Below, piece by piece: positions 9,112 through 18,920 of a stretch of 64,000 bases of DNA. This DNA is from Nymphaea colorata (Eukaryota; Streptophyta; Magnoliopsida; Nymphaeales; Nymphaeaceae): contig NC_045145.1 of the NCBI RefSeq assembly GCF_008831285.2, positions 23,870,802 to 23,934,801 of the forward strand. The letters run 5' to 3'. Each line of letters opens with the position of its first letter. Position 1 is the first letter of the stretch. The position numbers were made by a program, and so were the translations under genes. The notes beneath the pieces were generated by a model. It saw only the letters and a program-made list of their open reading frames with translations, searched no databases and was not told the origin of the DNA.

Positions 9112-10040
9112 AGATGGGCATGCCTTCTTTTGTTTTTTTTAGTATGAGAATTTTGACTGTTTAGATGCGCACCTTTTTGCTATAATAAAAGAAGGCATTG
9201 AATTTCTTAACTTCTTGATGAATGCCTGATATACTGACATTGCCTACTCATGTTTACGTTAAATTAACTTCAGAAATGCGGGAGCGAACTTATCACTTTT
9301 CAAAAGTCTGCAATTTTTCTTCCTACTAAGAAAACAGAGTCTTGTGCGAACCAGATAAGAAGTTTACTTTTTGTATTAAATATACTGGAAGTTTGAAGAC
9401 GGAGATTTTTGTGTTTGATTTCCAATTTAAGTCATTGCTTGTAAGATAGTTAAGCGCTTGAGGGCTGATGGCAAGGCAATGTAGGGCACCCAGAAACAAT
9501 TTTCACAAAGAGCGGCACCCACCGGTCAATTTGAGTTTAGACTGACTATGTTGGATTTAGTCACACGCTCTATGTACTGCATCAGCTTTACTATGAGAGA
9601 GAGAGAGAGAGAGAAAGAGAGATCCAATCACTTGGGCTAGAGTACTCGTTCTAGTTAATAGTAGTTGCTTGATTTGTTTGTGAATTAAATTCAAAAATCA
9701 AACTCTAAGGAATGCATTTTTCATCCACTTGATTATGATCAGAAACGAAAAGCCAAGGTCCGAAAGGGGCAGAGCTAACAGTACCCTGAAAAATTAATTG
9801 TTGGAGGGCCGACCATTCAACACGATGCTTGCTCAAACATCATAACAACTCAAATAACATTTGAACATCATAACAACCTACAAGTATGACACTCAACATG
9901 GTATGGAAGAGTACTCAAATAAGCATAAACAACTCAAATCCTATAAAAACTGCCTAAAAAAGCCATTGTATTTTTTGTCCAAATATATGTGTGAGAGAAA
10001 AGAGGAGATGGGGAGCAGATGTTGTGTTTGTCCTTGCCAA

Positions 10041-10553
10041 TCAAAGCATGATGAGATGTGCTCCAACAGTGATCAGTACCACCGCAAGTGTTGTAACAAG
10101 CACGGAAATGGCCAGAATGTGGTTAAGGCAGACCTTGCTAATTCGTAGACATGGAGCAAATAGTAGCCAGTAGGAATGAGAAAGAAAGAAAGCAATGGCA
10201 AGCAAGCACAAGACTGCAAGCAAAGGGAGGCAGACCCAGTTAGTGGGCATCTTCTCCACCAAGGACACTGGCACAAGACCAATAATCCCACAAACTTGAA
10301 CACCGACGCGATGCATCTCGAGGGACTCATAACTGGACATAACATGCCATTTATGCATCTCAATCTGCAAAGTGGAAGGATTCACGGTGGGCAAAGAGGC
10401 GGAAAAAGGGGAGGAGGAGGAACAACGAAAGCAGATAGGCATGTGAGGGAGGGGCTGCGTGGAGGTAGGAAGGTTTGGGTCAACGCCTGATTTGTGGTCA
10501 TGGGAAGGCGATAAGTACGACATCCTCAGCCTCCATGAAAGATAGTCGAGCAT
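10041..10553 (-). CDS. Hypothetical hydrophobic protein, IR2 left arm (170 aa)
   Basis: The N-terminal third is polar, Ser/Pro-rich and cysteine-containing. From about residue 75 there are three likely membrane segments (V-G-V-Q-V-C-G-I-I-G-L; L-L-A-V-L-C-L-L-A-I-A-F-F-L; I-L-A-I-S-V-L-V-T-T-L-A). I do not recognise the family. Diverged copies sit in the right arm and in both arms of IR3; the core starting M-S-S-Y-E-S-L is kept in all four. The longer start at 10553 lies next to the palindrome centre and may be non-native; the Met before S-S-Y is an alternative. Confidence 0.4.
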   Translation of the reverse strand: MLDYLSWRLRMSYLSPSHDHKSGVDPNLPTSTQPLPHMPICFRCSSSSPFSASLPTVNPSTLQIEMHKWHVMSSYESLEMHRVGVQVCGIIGLVPVSLVEKMPTNWVCLPLLAVLCLLAIAFFLSHSYWLLFAPCLRISKVCLNHILAISVLVTTLAVVLITVGAHLIML

Positions 10554-11501
10554 GTCGTACTTATCCCTTTCACATTTAACTGATCTCTCTCAAGAAAAAG
10601 AGGGGAAAAAAAGGGAAATGTGCCCCAAAATGTGTTTTTTGAGGAGAATCTGTTCAGAAAGCCAGCAATCTCCGGCGGTGGAGAGCCTAATCTAAGGACT
10701 GGTTTAGACTACGACCCAAATTGATGGAGCGATTTCACAATCCTTCCCTTTGCTTCTGCTTTTTCATTATGGAGTAACAGGCAAGGAAAATAAGAAAACA
10801 CTGCGGCAAAATTCAAAATCATTCGAAAGCATGATGAGAAACTCTAGGATCAAAGGCCAAGCGAAACGGAAGAAGGTGAAAAAAATTCAAAATGCCGACA
10901 TTTAAGGAATTTCACCCACTATTTCAAGCTTTGCAGGTACTCTTCATCCTTGAGTTCAGAAGATGTCGTACTTATCCCTGTCCTTGAAATAGTGGGTGAA
11001 ATTCCTGAAATTTCGGCATTTTGAATTTTTTTGGCCTTCTTCCCTTTCCCTTGGCCTTTGATCTTAGGGTTTCTCGTCAAGCTTTCAGGTGATTTTGAAT
11101 TTCACCACAGGGTTTTTTTTTTTCCTTGTCTGTAACTTCACAATCAAAAAGTAGAGGCAAAGGGAAGGATTGTGAAATCGCTCCACAAATTTGGGTCGTA
11201 GTCTGAACCACCCCCCATATAAGGCAATCCGCTGCCAGAGATTCCTGGATTTCTAAAGAGGTTCTCCTCAAAAAACACATTTTGGGGCACATTTCCCTTT
11301 TTTGCCCTGCTTTTTCTTGAGAGCGATCGGTTAAATACGACAGGGATAAGTACAACATGCTCGGCTATCTTTCATGGAGGTCGAGAATGTCATACTTATC
11401 ATCTTCCCATGACGTGGTATCGGGTGCTGGCCCAAACCATCCTACCTCCGCATAGCCCCTCCCTCACATGACCATCCGTTTCCATTGTTCCTCCTTCCAC
11501 T

Positions 11502-11837
11502 TTGCAAATTGAGATGCATCCACGGTATGTTATGTCCAGTTACGAGTCCCTCGAGATGCTGCTCGTCGGTGTTCAGGTCTGCGGAATTATTGGTCTTCTG
11601 CCAGTGTGCTTGGTGGTGAAGCTACCTGCTAACTGGCTCTGCCTCCCTTTGCTTGCAGTCTTGTGCTTGCTCGCCATTGCCTTCCTTCTCTCTTATTCCT
11701 ACTGGCTACTATTTGCTCCATATATGCGAATTAGCGAGGTCTGCCTTGACCACATTCTAGCCATCTTTGTGCTTGTTACAACACTTGCGGTGCTGATCAC
11801 CATTGGATTGTGCATTGCACATCTCATCATGCTTTGA
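11502..11837 (+). CDS. Hypothetical hydrophobic protein, IR2 right arm (111 aa)
   Basis: This copy begins M-Q-I-E-M-H and contains the M-S-S-Y-E-S-L-E-M core, three hydrophobic stretches and the shared ending A-H-L-I-M-L. It is clearly homologous to the minus-strand ORF in the left arm. The upstream Ser/Pro-rich part lies in a disrupted frame here. A compensating indel near the last membrane segment shifts a few residues before the common C-terminus. It may be a small membrane protein or a relic exon. Confidence 0.4.
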   Translation: MQIEMHPRYVMSSYESLEMLLVGVQVCGIIGLLPVCLVVKLPANWLCLPLLAVLCLLAIAFLLSYSYWLLFAPYMRISEVCLDHILAIFVLVTTLAVLITIGLCIAHLIML

Positions 11838-14504
11838 TCGACAAGGACGAACACAACATCTGCTCCCCATCCTCCTCTTTTCTCTCACATGTATATTTGG
11901 ACAAAAAAATATAGTGGCTTTTTTAGGCAGTTGTAATAAGATTTGAGTTGTTGACACTTATTTGAGTACACTTCCATGCCATTTTAATTGTCATACTCGT
12001 AGGTTGTTATGATGTTTAAATCTTATTTGAGTTGTTATGATGTTTGAGCAAGCATCGTGTTGAACGATCGCCCCTCCAACAATTAATTTTGCAGGGTACT
12101 GTTAGCTCTGCCCCTTTTGGACTTTGGATTTTCGTTTCTGATCATAATCAAGTGGATGAAAAATGCACTCTTCCGAGTTTGATTTTTTAATTTAATTTGC
12201 AAACAAATCATGCAACTACCGTTAACTAGAAGGAGTACTCTAGCTCAAGTGATTGGATCTCTCTCTCTCTCTCATAGTAAAGCTTATGCAATACATAGAG
12301 TGTGCAACTGAATCCAACACAGTCAGTCTAAACTCAAATTGACCGGTGGATCGAGGTGGACTTTAGTAATTTAAACCATGTTTGGGCTGCAGACGCATTT
12401 TTAGATTGTATGATAAATGAAAACACAAAAATAATGAGAAGCAACACATAATAACACAAACAAGGAGAGTTGTACATGAATTGTGGAACTCATACATGTG
12501 GCTTTGAACGTTCAAGGATGTACAGTACTAAGGTTGAAGAACATGTCTTTGGATGGTCACCAATGTTAAGCAATGGGCGCTTTATAGTACATAATATATG
12601 ATACTTTTAGGAAAGAATCATTAATGGTAGGTGACCAAATAAGGAATGGGGGAAAATATGAAAATTTTTCTTTTTTTTTCTTTTTTTGAAACAGAGAAAA
12701 ATTGTAAACTTTGGATTGTATCATCTTCACTTATTATGACAATTGGTACTATCTATTTTTTAATTTGTCTTTCCAATCTTTCATGATTAATTTCAATGAG
12801 TGTCAAATTTGATTATCTATGTGGGCAAAGTTTATAAAGTTTTTTTTTTCCTTTACAAAGCAAAAATTGATTGGTAGGATTGTACATACTAAGGAAAATG
12901 TTGTTATATAGTTGGAATACTTGAAAAGCAAAAGGGGAAGATGATAGAAGGGAATCCTTGGTGCATATTTTATTTCGTCATTGGCAAGTACCTACCTAAA
13001 TGGTTGGACATGATGCCCCTCTGCCTCCAAGTAGAAAATACATGGTCAATTTCACTAATAAATGACGAAAAAATGCAATAATTGATATGTTTAGACTAAA
13101 AGCAAAAGTAATGCTGCCATCACTACATTGAAACAAATCAACTTGGAAAATAAGAACTTCTCAATTTGGTAAATGTGTTAAGTCTTGCATTTAATTTTCC
13201 AAGGGAAATAAAAATGCCCTCCTTTTTGGTTGACAAATAACTTGTATTGGTAAACGGAAGGCCATATGTTTCCACATAATTCTCCTCACTATAGCAGATA
13301 TTTATCCATTATTATGTTTTTAAATATGTCCTTATCTTTTCTTTTTATCTGGACAAGTTTTTCAGATGCAAAGCTAATGGGATATGGCAACCTTCATTTT
13401 TATTAATAAAAGATGAAAAAATAAAAATACATCCTTTAAAAAAAAAAGAAACAAGTGATGGAATACTAACTTAAAGGTTAGGCCAAAGGCTCAACAAGAG
13501 ACTTAAAGACCTCCTTTGCAAGTTTTTCAACTCCTAATCATAGTCCTGTTCTTAGCCATATGTAGGGGTGAGTACCTCATGCCTTGCCTTTTATAAATTT
13601 TAAACTATTTGTTGCAACCTTTGCTTCCAACAACTATGCTCTAGGGATGTCAGATGAGCAAATTTGAATGGGATACACTCATAATCATGTCCGTTCTTCT
13701 GGATATTTGCATGCTCAGATTCGACTTGATATTAAAACACAAGTAGAAAAAAAATCAAATCTGAATTTGAATGTGAATCTAGGTCTATCAAGCACATGAA
13801 TTATCTATGTGAATTATATGAAAGTTGTTTAATTTTGTAGTTGGTACATAATAGGATTTGTCCTAAGCAGATAATGTGCTCTACCATATAATAGCATAGC
13901 AGAGACTAATAATGCATGATGAAATAAGAAAAATTTACAGAAACATCAGCTATAGTACACCAAGCCTCACCTATATATAAAAATGACACATTTTAAACCA
14001 AAACATGAGGCATATATACACCAAAAGCCCCCCAAAGGCAGAACTGAAATAATGGCATTATCTACTCCCTCAGAACACTCTCTCAGAATAGCACTAGTCC
14101 TAGACTGGTACCGTGATAAGTGAGCATGTTCAGTCGCCTGGTGACAACCTAGAAGATAATTAGATTTAAACATCATAAAAACTTGTGAGTATGACATAAT
14201 TTCCAACAGCCTATCATTTAGATAAAGAAAGGCTTTGTTGAGTCATAGTAAGTTGCTGGCTAATTCGGTCATTATCGGCTTACAGCCATTGATGAATCAC
14301 TGGGTAAGAAGTAGTCGGAGGCAACCCCTCTAACTCCTGGGAAGACGACTTTGAGTTCAGCTTAGCTACTTACAACAGCAAAGGACTATACTCCACTAAA
14401 AGAGGGAGATAGAATTTGTGTCTCATATATAACGAAATGACCTGCAGGTCTAAGCCACAGCTGAGTGAAGCTTTGATCAACTAGCCAAGATTTCATTGCA
14501 GTGG

Positions 14505-14534
14505 CAAGAGAGAGGGAGAGAGAGAGTATATATA
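14505..14534 (+). promoter_or_regulatory. GA-tract plus TATA-box-like motif (copy 1)
   Basis: A short GA tract is followed by TATATATA at 14527-14534 and 'catcctcaattgcttgcc'. It is conserved in position and sequence in copies A0 and 2. The first ATG that opens a frame of any length downstream is at 14677. Confidence 0.45.
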
Positions 14535-14676
14535 CATCCTCAATTGCTTGCCCTGCCCACGGGTTTGACAAATGGACCAAGTGGACCCTAACCAATTTTA
14601 AGCAGCAGGCTTAGATTGTACACGAGCCATCTTTCACCATTACCATCCACCACCTGTGTTTCCCTTCTTGCTGTAA

Positions 14677-14901
14677 GTGAAAGAATCTTTCAATGAAAAA
14701 TTAAGACTTCGAGACGCTTGGTTTTTTTCCCTGGTGGTGGATGGAATGAAAAAATGGCAACTCCTCCCCTGCATCATCAGATCCCCGCTAACTACCATCT
14801 CAACAGAAGAAAATTGGGAAGAAATTCTAGACTGCCAGTCGTTCCCCCACCTTATTCACTTCTTCTCTACTTATGCAAATCTTGAGATTCAAAACCAGTA
14901 A
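14677..14901 (+). pseudogene. Possible first-exon relic of module S (74 aa)
   Basis: The ORF lies about 145 bp after the TATA-like site and contains R-D-A-W-F-F-S-L-V-V-D-G-M-K-K-W. It is not recognised. In copy 2 the same stretch (about 53640-53870) has lost one base early on and carries other indels, so the frame is not kept. It is therefore probably not a functional exon. Confidence 0.25.
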
Positions 14902-14995
14902 ATTTTGTAAAGCTTTCAAAGGTTTATGAAAGTGGATTAGTGGTTCAACATGCTAGTTCTTCACTCTTATTACTCTTCGGTTTTCTGTTTCTTTT

Positions 14996-15409
14996 TTGAA
15001 CTTCTGCTTTCCATTTTCAATTGTATTGGTAAAACCACGGGTTGTTGCCACATTTGATTTGTCCTCTTCTTTTCCCGTTTGCAAAGCTTTATTTTCGTTC
15101 CTAATGGCTAATGATGATTCGATGCAAGGGGTGATGCTGGTATCAAGAGCAAGTAATATTAGTCTTCTTGGCCAACAATTGGCTTTCCTTGACCAAGAAA
15201 ATGATTAATTCAACTGGTTGTAATTTCATAGTTACATTACTAATTTGTCTTAAGATCACTACAGCTGGTACTTTTGCTTCTATTTCGTAGTTCCTTCAAA
15301 TGAAGATGACGGCTTATTGAAGCTATTTTTCATCAAGAATGATGAGAAAATTAACCTAAGGGAGAAGTCAACACTTAGTGAGAGTTGTACAGATGTTTGT
15401 GTTTATTAA
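14996..15409 (+). pseudogene. ORF relics at the 3' part of module S, copy 1
   Basis: Two stretches look coding: 14996-15208, ending S-N-I-S-L-L-G-Q-Q-L-A-F-L-D-Q-E-N-D, and 15296-15409, ending I-N-L-R-E-K-S-T-L-S-E-S-C-T-D-V-C-V-Y. The second is nearly identical at its C-terminus in copy 2 (54128-54340), including the stop. The family is not recognised. Different indels between the two parts in each copy show that at least one copy is broken. Confidence 0.35.
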
Positions 15410-16060
15410 TGTTGCCACAACATTTGAAAATCAGTAGAGCTTTCGGAATTTCCTTTACTTACTTTGTTAATGCTAACATCAACTTGAAATAGAGCACTTC
15501 CTTCTTGTCAAATGAGTAGTTGGAAGGAAATGAAAAATTGAAGCATGTAGATAGATTTTTCAGCCATGGCTGCAATTCCACTTCACATATAGGCGCACTA
15601 GACGTTAAACAAGTTCGCATAACTAATGATTAACCTAAAAAAACATGGTTTTAACTTCTTTGCCCTCTTCTTGTGGCTTTTCATCACAATGCACAATAGC
15701 AAGCCAAATTTGACAAAATTCCACTCATTGAGCTTTGGAATTTTGTCAAATTTTGCTTGCTCTTGCGAATTGTGATGAAAGTAACAAGAAGAGGACATAG
15801 AAGTTAAAACCATGTCTTTTTAGGTTAATCTTTAGCTATGTGCATTTGTTTAACGTTTCTAGGGTGCCGATATGAGAAGTGAATTTGCGGCCATGGTTGA
15901 CAAATCTATCCACTTACTTCAATTTTTCATTTCCTTCCAACTATTGATTTGACAAGAAGGAAGTGCTCTATTTCAAGTTGATGTTAGCATTAACAAAGCA
16001 AGGAAAAAGAAACCACAAAAGATCTACTAATTCTTCAAATGTTGTGGCAACACTAATAAA
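15403..16060. repeat. Inverted repeat IR4 (320/324-bp arms, 14-nt loop)
   Basis: 15403-15722 is the reverse complement of 15737-16060, with only 14 nt between them. The left arm is the tail of module S copy 1 ('gttgccacaacatttga') plus about 145 bp of further sequence; the right arm is its inverted duplicate. ORFs within it (15598-15813 minus, 15963-16235 plus) are by-products. The Tat/Ogre LTR begins about 90 bp later. Confidence 0.88.
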
Positions 16061-16817
16061 GACAAAATTGTTAATCAAAAGACAAGTTTTACACTTAGCA
16101 AGAATTTTTAGCGAGAAAACTAAGCTATTTGTGTCTTACAGTTGTAAATCTTTTATCACCCCAAATTTTTTCAAAAAACTGCATTATTTTAACTCAAACA
16201 CAAATTCAAAACTCAATTGTAGACACGAGATTTAAATAAAAATTCCAACTCTCGAATCCAAATAAGATCCAAAATCCATGTCTAGACCCGAATTGATTAT
16301 TTCAAACTCAAAACCCAAAATTGTAATCAAGACAACAAAATTTGAATGTACAAGAGCTGCGTGTGCATGCATGGACCTTCTCTTTGTTTTAGGTTTCAGT
16401 CTCAATACAAAATGTGTTTTTAAGCCTAAGTCGCATGCTAGAATGAGTTAACGACTAATTGAACCCAACTCTAATTTAAAACGAATCTGGAGTCACTTAA
16501 AATGAAGCCGACCACCCATTTGTAAGAAAAACTGATATTCATACACATTTTCAATAAAAAATGGGTTAATGATTCTTTTTTATATAACGAGGCACTTTTT
16601 ATTTATTTGTTTATGTATCCATTTCACCTTATTTTATTTAAATTAATTATATCTTATTTCATATTTATTTCGTATTAAACAAAAAAAAGACCAATCACGC
16701 GTCGTGCAACATGCAATCGCACGACACACGGTCACGCCTATGGATGCACGTGATCTCGATCATGCGAGCGATCATGTGACACGATCACGGCAAGCGAGAA
16801 CGGTCCACCGAAGCATT

Positions 16818-16850
16818 GGGCACTGTTGCACCTGGCACGCAACAGCGCCC
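16818..16850 (+). promoter_or_regulatory. U3 stem-loop in G1 5' LTR
   Basis: 'gggcactgttgc' pairs with 'gcaacagcgccc' across a 9-nt loop, with one mismatch. The same stem occurs in LTR2 at 26845-26875 inside an otherwise fast-changing GC-rich stretch. It may be a protein-binding or RNA element; this is inference. Confidence 0.4.
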
Positions 16851-17070
16851 GAGGCAAAACTGACCCTTGGTGGCCGTTTTTTAATTTTTTGGGTGGGCAA
16901 TAGTCCTGCCCACACCCCAAAGGGGTATTTGCAGGGCTAGTGGTTAATCCCACATAGTCAAAACCTATTTTTTAGGAAAAAAATAAAAAAAAATTCAAAA
17001 ATACTTGGAATTCAGATGAAAATGAAATTTTAAAAAATTCAAATATTGAGTTTTTACTCCAAAACTCCTT

Positions 17071-17078
17071 ATAAATAC
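17071..17078 (+). promoter_or_regulatory. LTR TATA box (G1 5' LTR)
   Basis: TATAAATA follows 'ctccaaaactcct'. The counterpart is kept at 27117 (TATAAATA), 41470 (TATAAATG) and 60751 (TATGAATA), marking the U3 core promoter of this family. Confidence 0.65.
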
Positions 17079-18197
17079 CCCCACAGTCTTCTCTTTGGAC
17101 ATGAGCTAACCCTTTGAGGAACCTCTAGTACATTCACACTTGACGACCTAGAGTTTTCCTGTAGCTCTCTTCCTCCATTACTCTATTCTTCTTTCCTTCT
17201 CATTCCTCTTCGTTTCCAAGCTTGGGAGCAAAACTTCTCCAAATTTCAGTTCTTCAAGGGAGCACAAGGAGATCTCGTGGAGTAACATCTTCATCTTCTT
17301 GGTGCTTCACTCAAAGTGAATCTAGGATCATTTGAAGAAAGGGTATTCATTTTCCTATATTCTTGTTAGAGGTATATAACCAACATTCCAATACTTTTTC
17401 TTTCCCTACTTTTTCTCTTCTTCATCTTCCCATGGCCATAAAAGATAACTCTCAAACCTTCACTTAGAAGTTAAGAGCTATTCTTGAGTGCATCAGAAGC
17501 ACAAGAAGTTGAAATGATATTTCATTTTATGATTGGAACATGCTCTTTCTTTTCTTCAGTGTTGCTTTATATTGGTTTCCTTACTTGCTCTCTTCTTCAT
17601 CCGTGGCAATATAAGATAACTGTCAAATCCCCTTTTCGGAGTCAAGAAGCTATTCTTGAGTGAAAAGAGAGCATGAGAAGATGAGATGATATTTCATTTT
17701 ACGAATGGAACATGTTCTCTTTTTTCTAAAATGTTGCTTTGTTTTGGAATATTATTCATGCATAGTTGATTGTTTTTTCCATTTTTATATGAATGAACAG
17801 TGTGAATGAGTGTTTGGGTTGAGATTCTTCTTTATTATTATGTTGATGTATGAAGTTGGGATTTGTCGAACTCGGGAAAATCCTCATGAATATGTACATG
17901 TTAATATGCATGTCATTCTTATGTTTAGTTTTCCTCTTAATCACCCAATTAGGAACCCTAATGAGTGCTTTATTATGTTGCTTGATTTTCTTCCATTTTC
18001 AATGGTGGAAGAAATATATTTACTTGTAACAAACAAAATAAAAATGTTTTATGTTAATATATAAAATATTTGAAATCATGTTTTTCAAAAGATTTTCGAA
18101 AGCAAGAACCCTCTCTAATGAGGCTTTGGAGACTTAGCTTAGGCTCTTGCATGAGACCAAGTTTCTCTCGGACCTACATAAAAACTGAAGTCGGATA

Positions 18198-18752
18198 TTG
18201 TTAGTAGCAATGCCAACTTTAGCTTTTCTCTACCAAGGACTCACCCACTTCACCATTGGAGATACCAACTTCATACAAGGGTGCACATATGCTTTGCAGT
18301 TGTGGTTTCTCAAGCACAGGGGACCCCAAGATAGTTTATTCAGAAACACTGATGGAGCATTGATAGCCTTAAAACAATACTACCGTTTGATCGATCAGTT
18401 GTATGGAGATGAGATCATTTGGGACTATTGCGATCTTTGTCAAAGCCTGCCTCAATACACTCACCATTATCATGGGTGTAACACACTCTTGAGCTTTTAT
18501 TTCGTAGTTGATTATTGTGCTGATAGATGCATGATATAATTCTTTCAGAGGTAGAAGATGGTTTTTGTGCATGCACCAATTGGAGTTATTCTTGAATTTG
18601 ACATCAGCTCTCCTCAATGGGCGGCATTGTTCGCAGTGGCTCGACAAGAGCGGAAGACACAAATATCATACACTTGGTTCGTAGGCCTAGTGGAAAAGAA
18701 GGAATACATTGAGTGGTGGGATGCCAACCGACTACTATCCACCCTTCCTTAA
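18198..18752 (+). pseudogene. G1 ORF1, C-terminal half (plant mobile domain protein)
   Basis: The frame includes L-A-F-L-Y-Q-G-L-T-H-F-T-I-G-D, A-L-Q-L-W-F-L-K-H and, past a stop at 18539, W-W-D-A-N-R-L-L-S-T-L-P. This matches the second half of ORF1 in G2 (34.64-35.17 kb), whose first half carries a plant mobile domain signature. The first half is missing because a deletion fused LTR1 to this point. Ogre elements are known to carry an ORF1 of uncertain function upstream of gag. Confidence 0.65.
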
Positions 18753-18920
18753 AAGTTCATGTTGTCAACCTTACACTCCATATGTTGTCTTCAGTTGTTG
18801 CCATCTTTTTTAGTGTTTTCTTTAGATGTAAATTTTGAAACTTTTAATGCAATACGAACCTTCATTTTGTCATCATTTACTTCCAATGACTCTCATTTTC
18901 TTGTCTCATAAGATGAGTAC

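Larger units (their letters stand above)
7797..9523. repeat. Long inverted repeat IR1 (733/779-bp arms, 215-bp loop)
   Basis: The left arm 7797-8529 is the reverse complement of 8745-9523, with few substitutions and about 50 bp of extra sequence in the right arm near 9115-9165. The loop (8530-8744) holds a direct repeat of 'cagactcatatataacac'. Each arm carries the same 92-codon ORF, pointing toward the loop. The right arm ends where IR2 begins. No terminal motif of a known foldback transposon was seen. Confidence 0.9.
9519..12349. repeat. Long inverted repeat IR2 (about 1.4-kb arms, 54-bp loop)
   Basis: 9519-10928 pairs with 10983-12349 in reverse complement, from 'ccaccggtcaatttgag' at the outer left to 'ctcaaattgaccggtgg' at the outer right. 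The arms include a (GA)n/(CT)n tract, an ORF for a hydrophobic protein and 'aatttcacccactatttcaa' next to the loop. The loop (10929-10982) is only 54 bp. Divergence is moderate, with small indels. The ORFs point outward from the centre. Confidence 0.9.
12412..15576 (+). repeat. Module S, copy 1
   Basis: This roughly 3.2-kb stretch matches 51.35-54.50 kb almost throughout: 'aaaacacaaaaataatgag', 'gcaatgggcgc', 'gatacttttaggaaagaa', then 'ccatatgtaggggt', 'agccccccaaaggcagaact', the GA-TATATATA promoter-like site and the ORF relics beyond. Parts also match A0 (3.1-3.9 and 6.6-6.9 kb), copy 3 (44.06-45.06 kb) and inverted copy 4 (49.04-49.44 kb). It begins about 60 bp after IR2. It is a nuclear segmental duplicate, not a recognised transposon family. 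Confidence 0.85.
16150..18197 (+). repeat. G1 5' LTR, 3'-truncated
   Basis: It starts at 'ttatcaccccaaatttttt', as LTR2 (26.13 kb) and LTR4 (56.80 kb) do, and follows them to 'gaagtcggatat'. It then jumps straight into ORF1, so about 2.2 kb of LTR, the PBS and the first part of ORF1 are deleted. It contains two of the roughly 175-bp internal units (17.43-17.75 kb). Confidence 0.88.

Noticed and set aside
10073-10490. Additional ORFs on both strands inside IR2 (10073-10363 minus, 10176-10490 plus)
   Set aside because: Shadows of the 170-aa hydrophobic ORF. Their frames are not preserved in the other three arm copies.
16138-16145. TTGTA as target-site duplication of G1
   Set aside because: TTGTA also lies just after LTR2 (about 30468), but the distances from the LTR ends inferred by comparison with LTR4 and G2 do not agree, so it may be chance.
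16704-16953. ORFs on both strands in GC-rich LTR U3
   Set aside because: Short frames in a CpG-rich LTR segment. The counterparts at 26.7-27.0 and 60.3-60.6 kb do not keep them.
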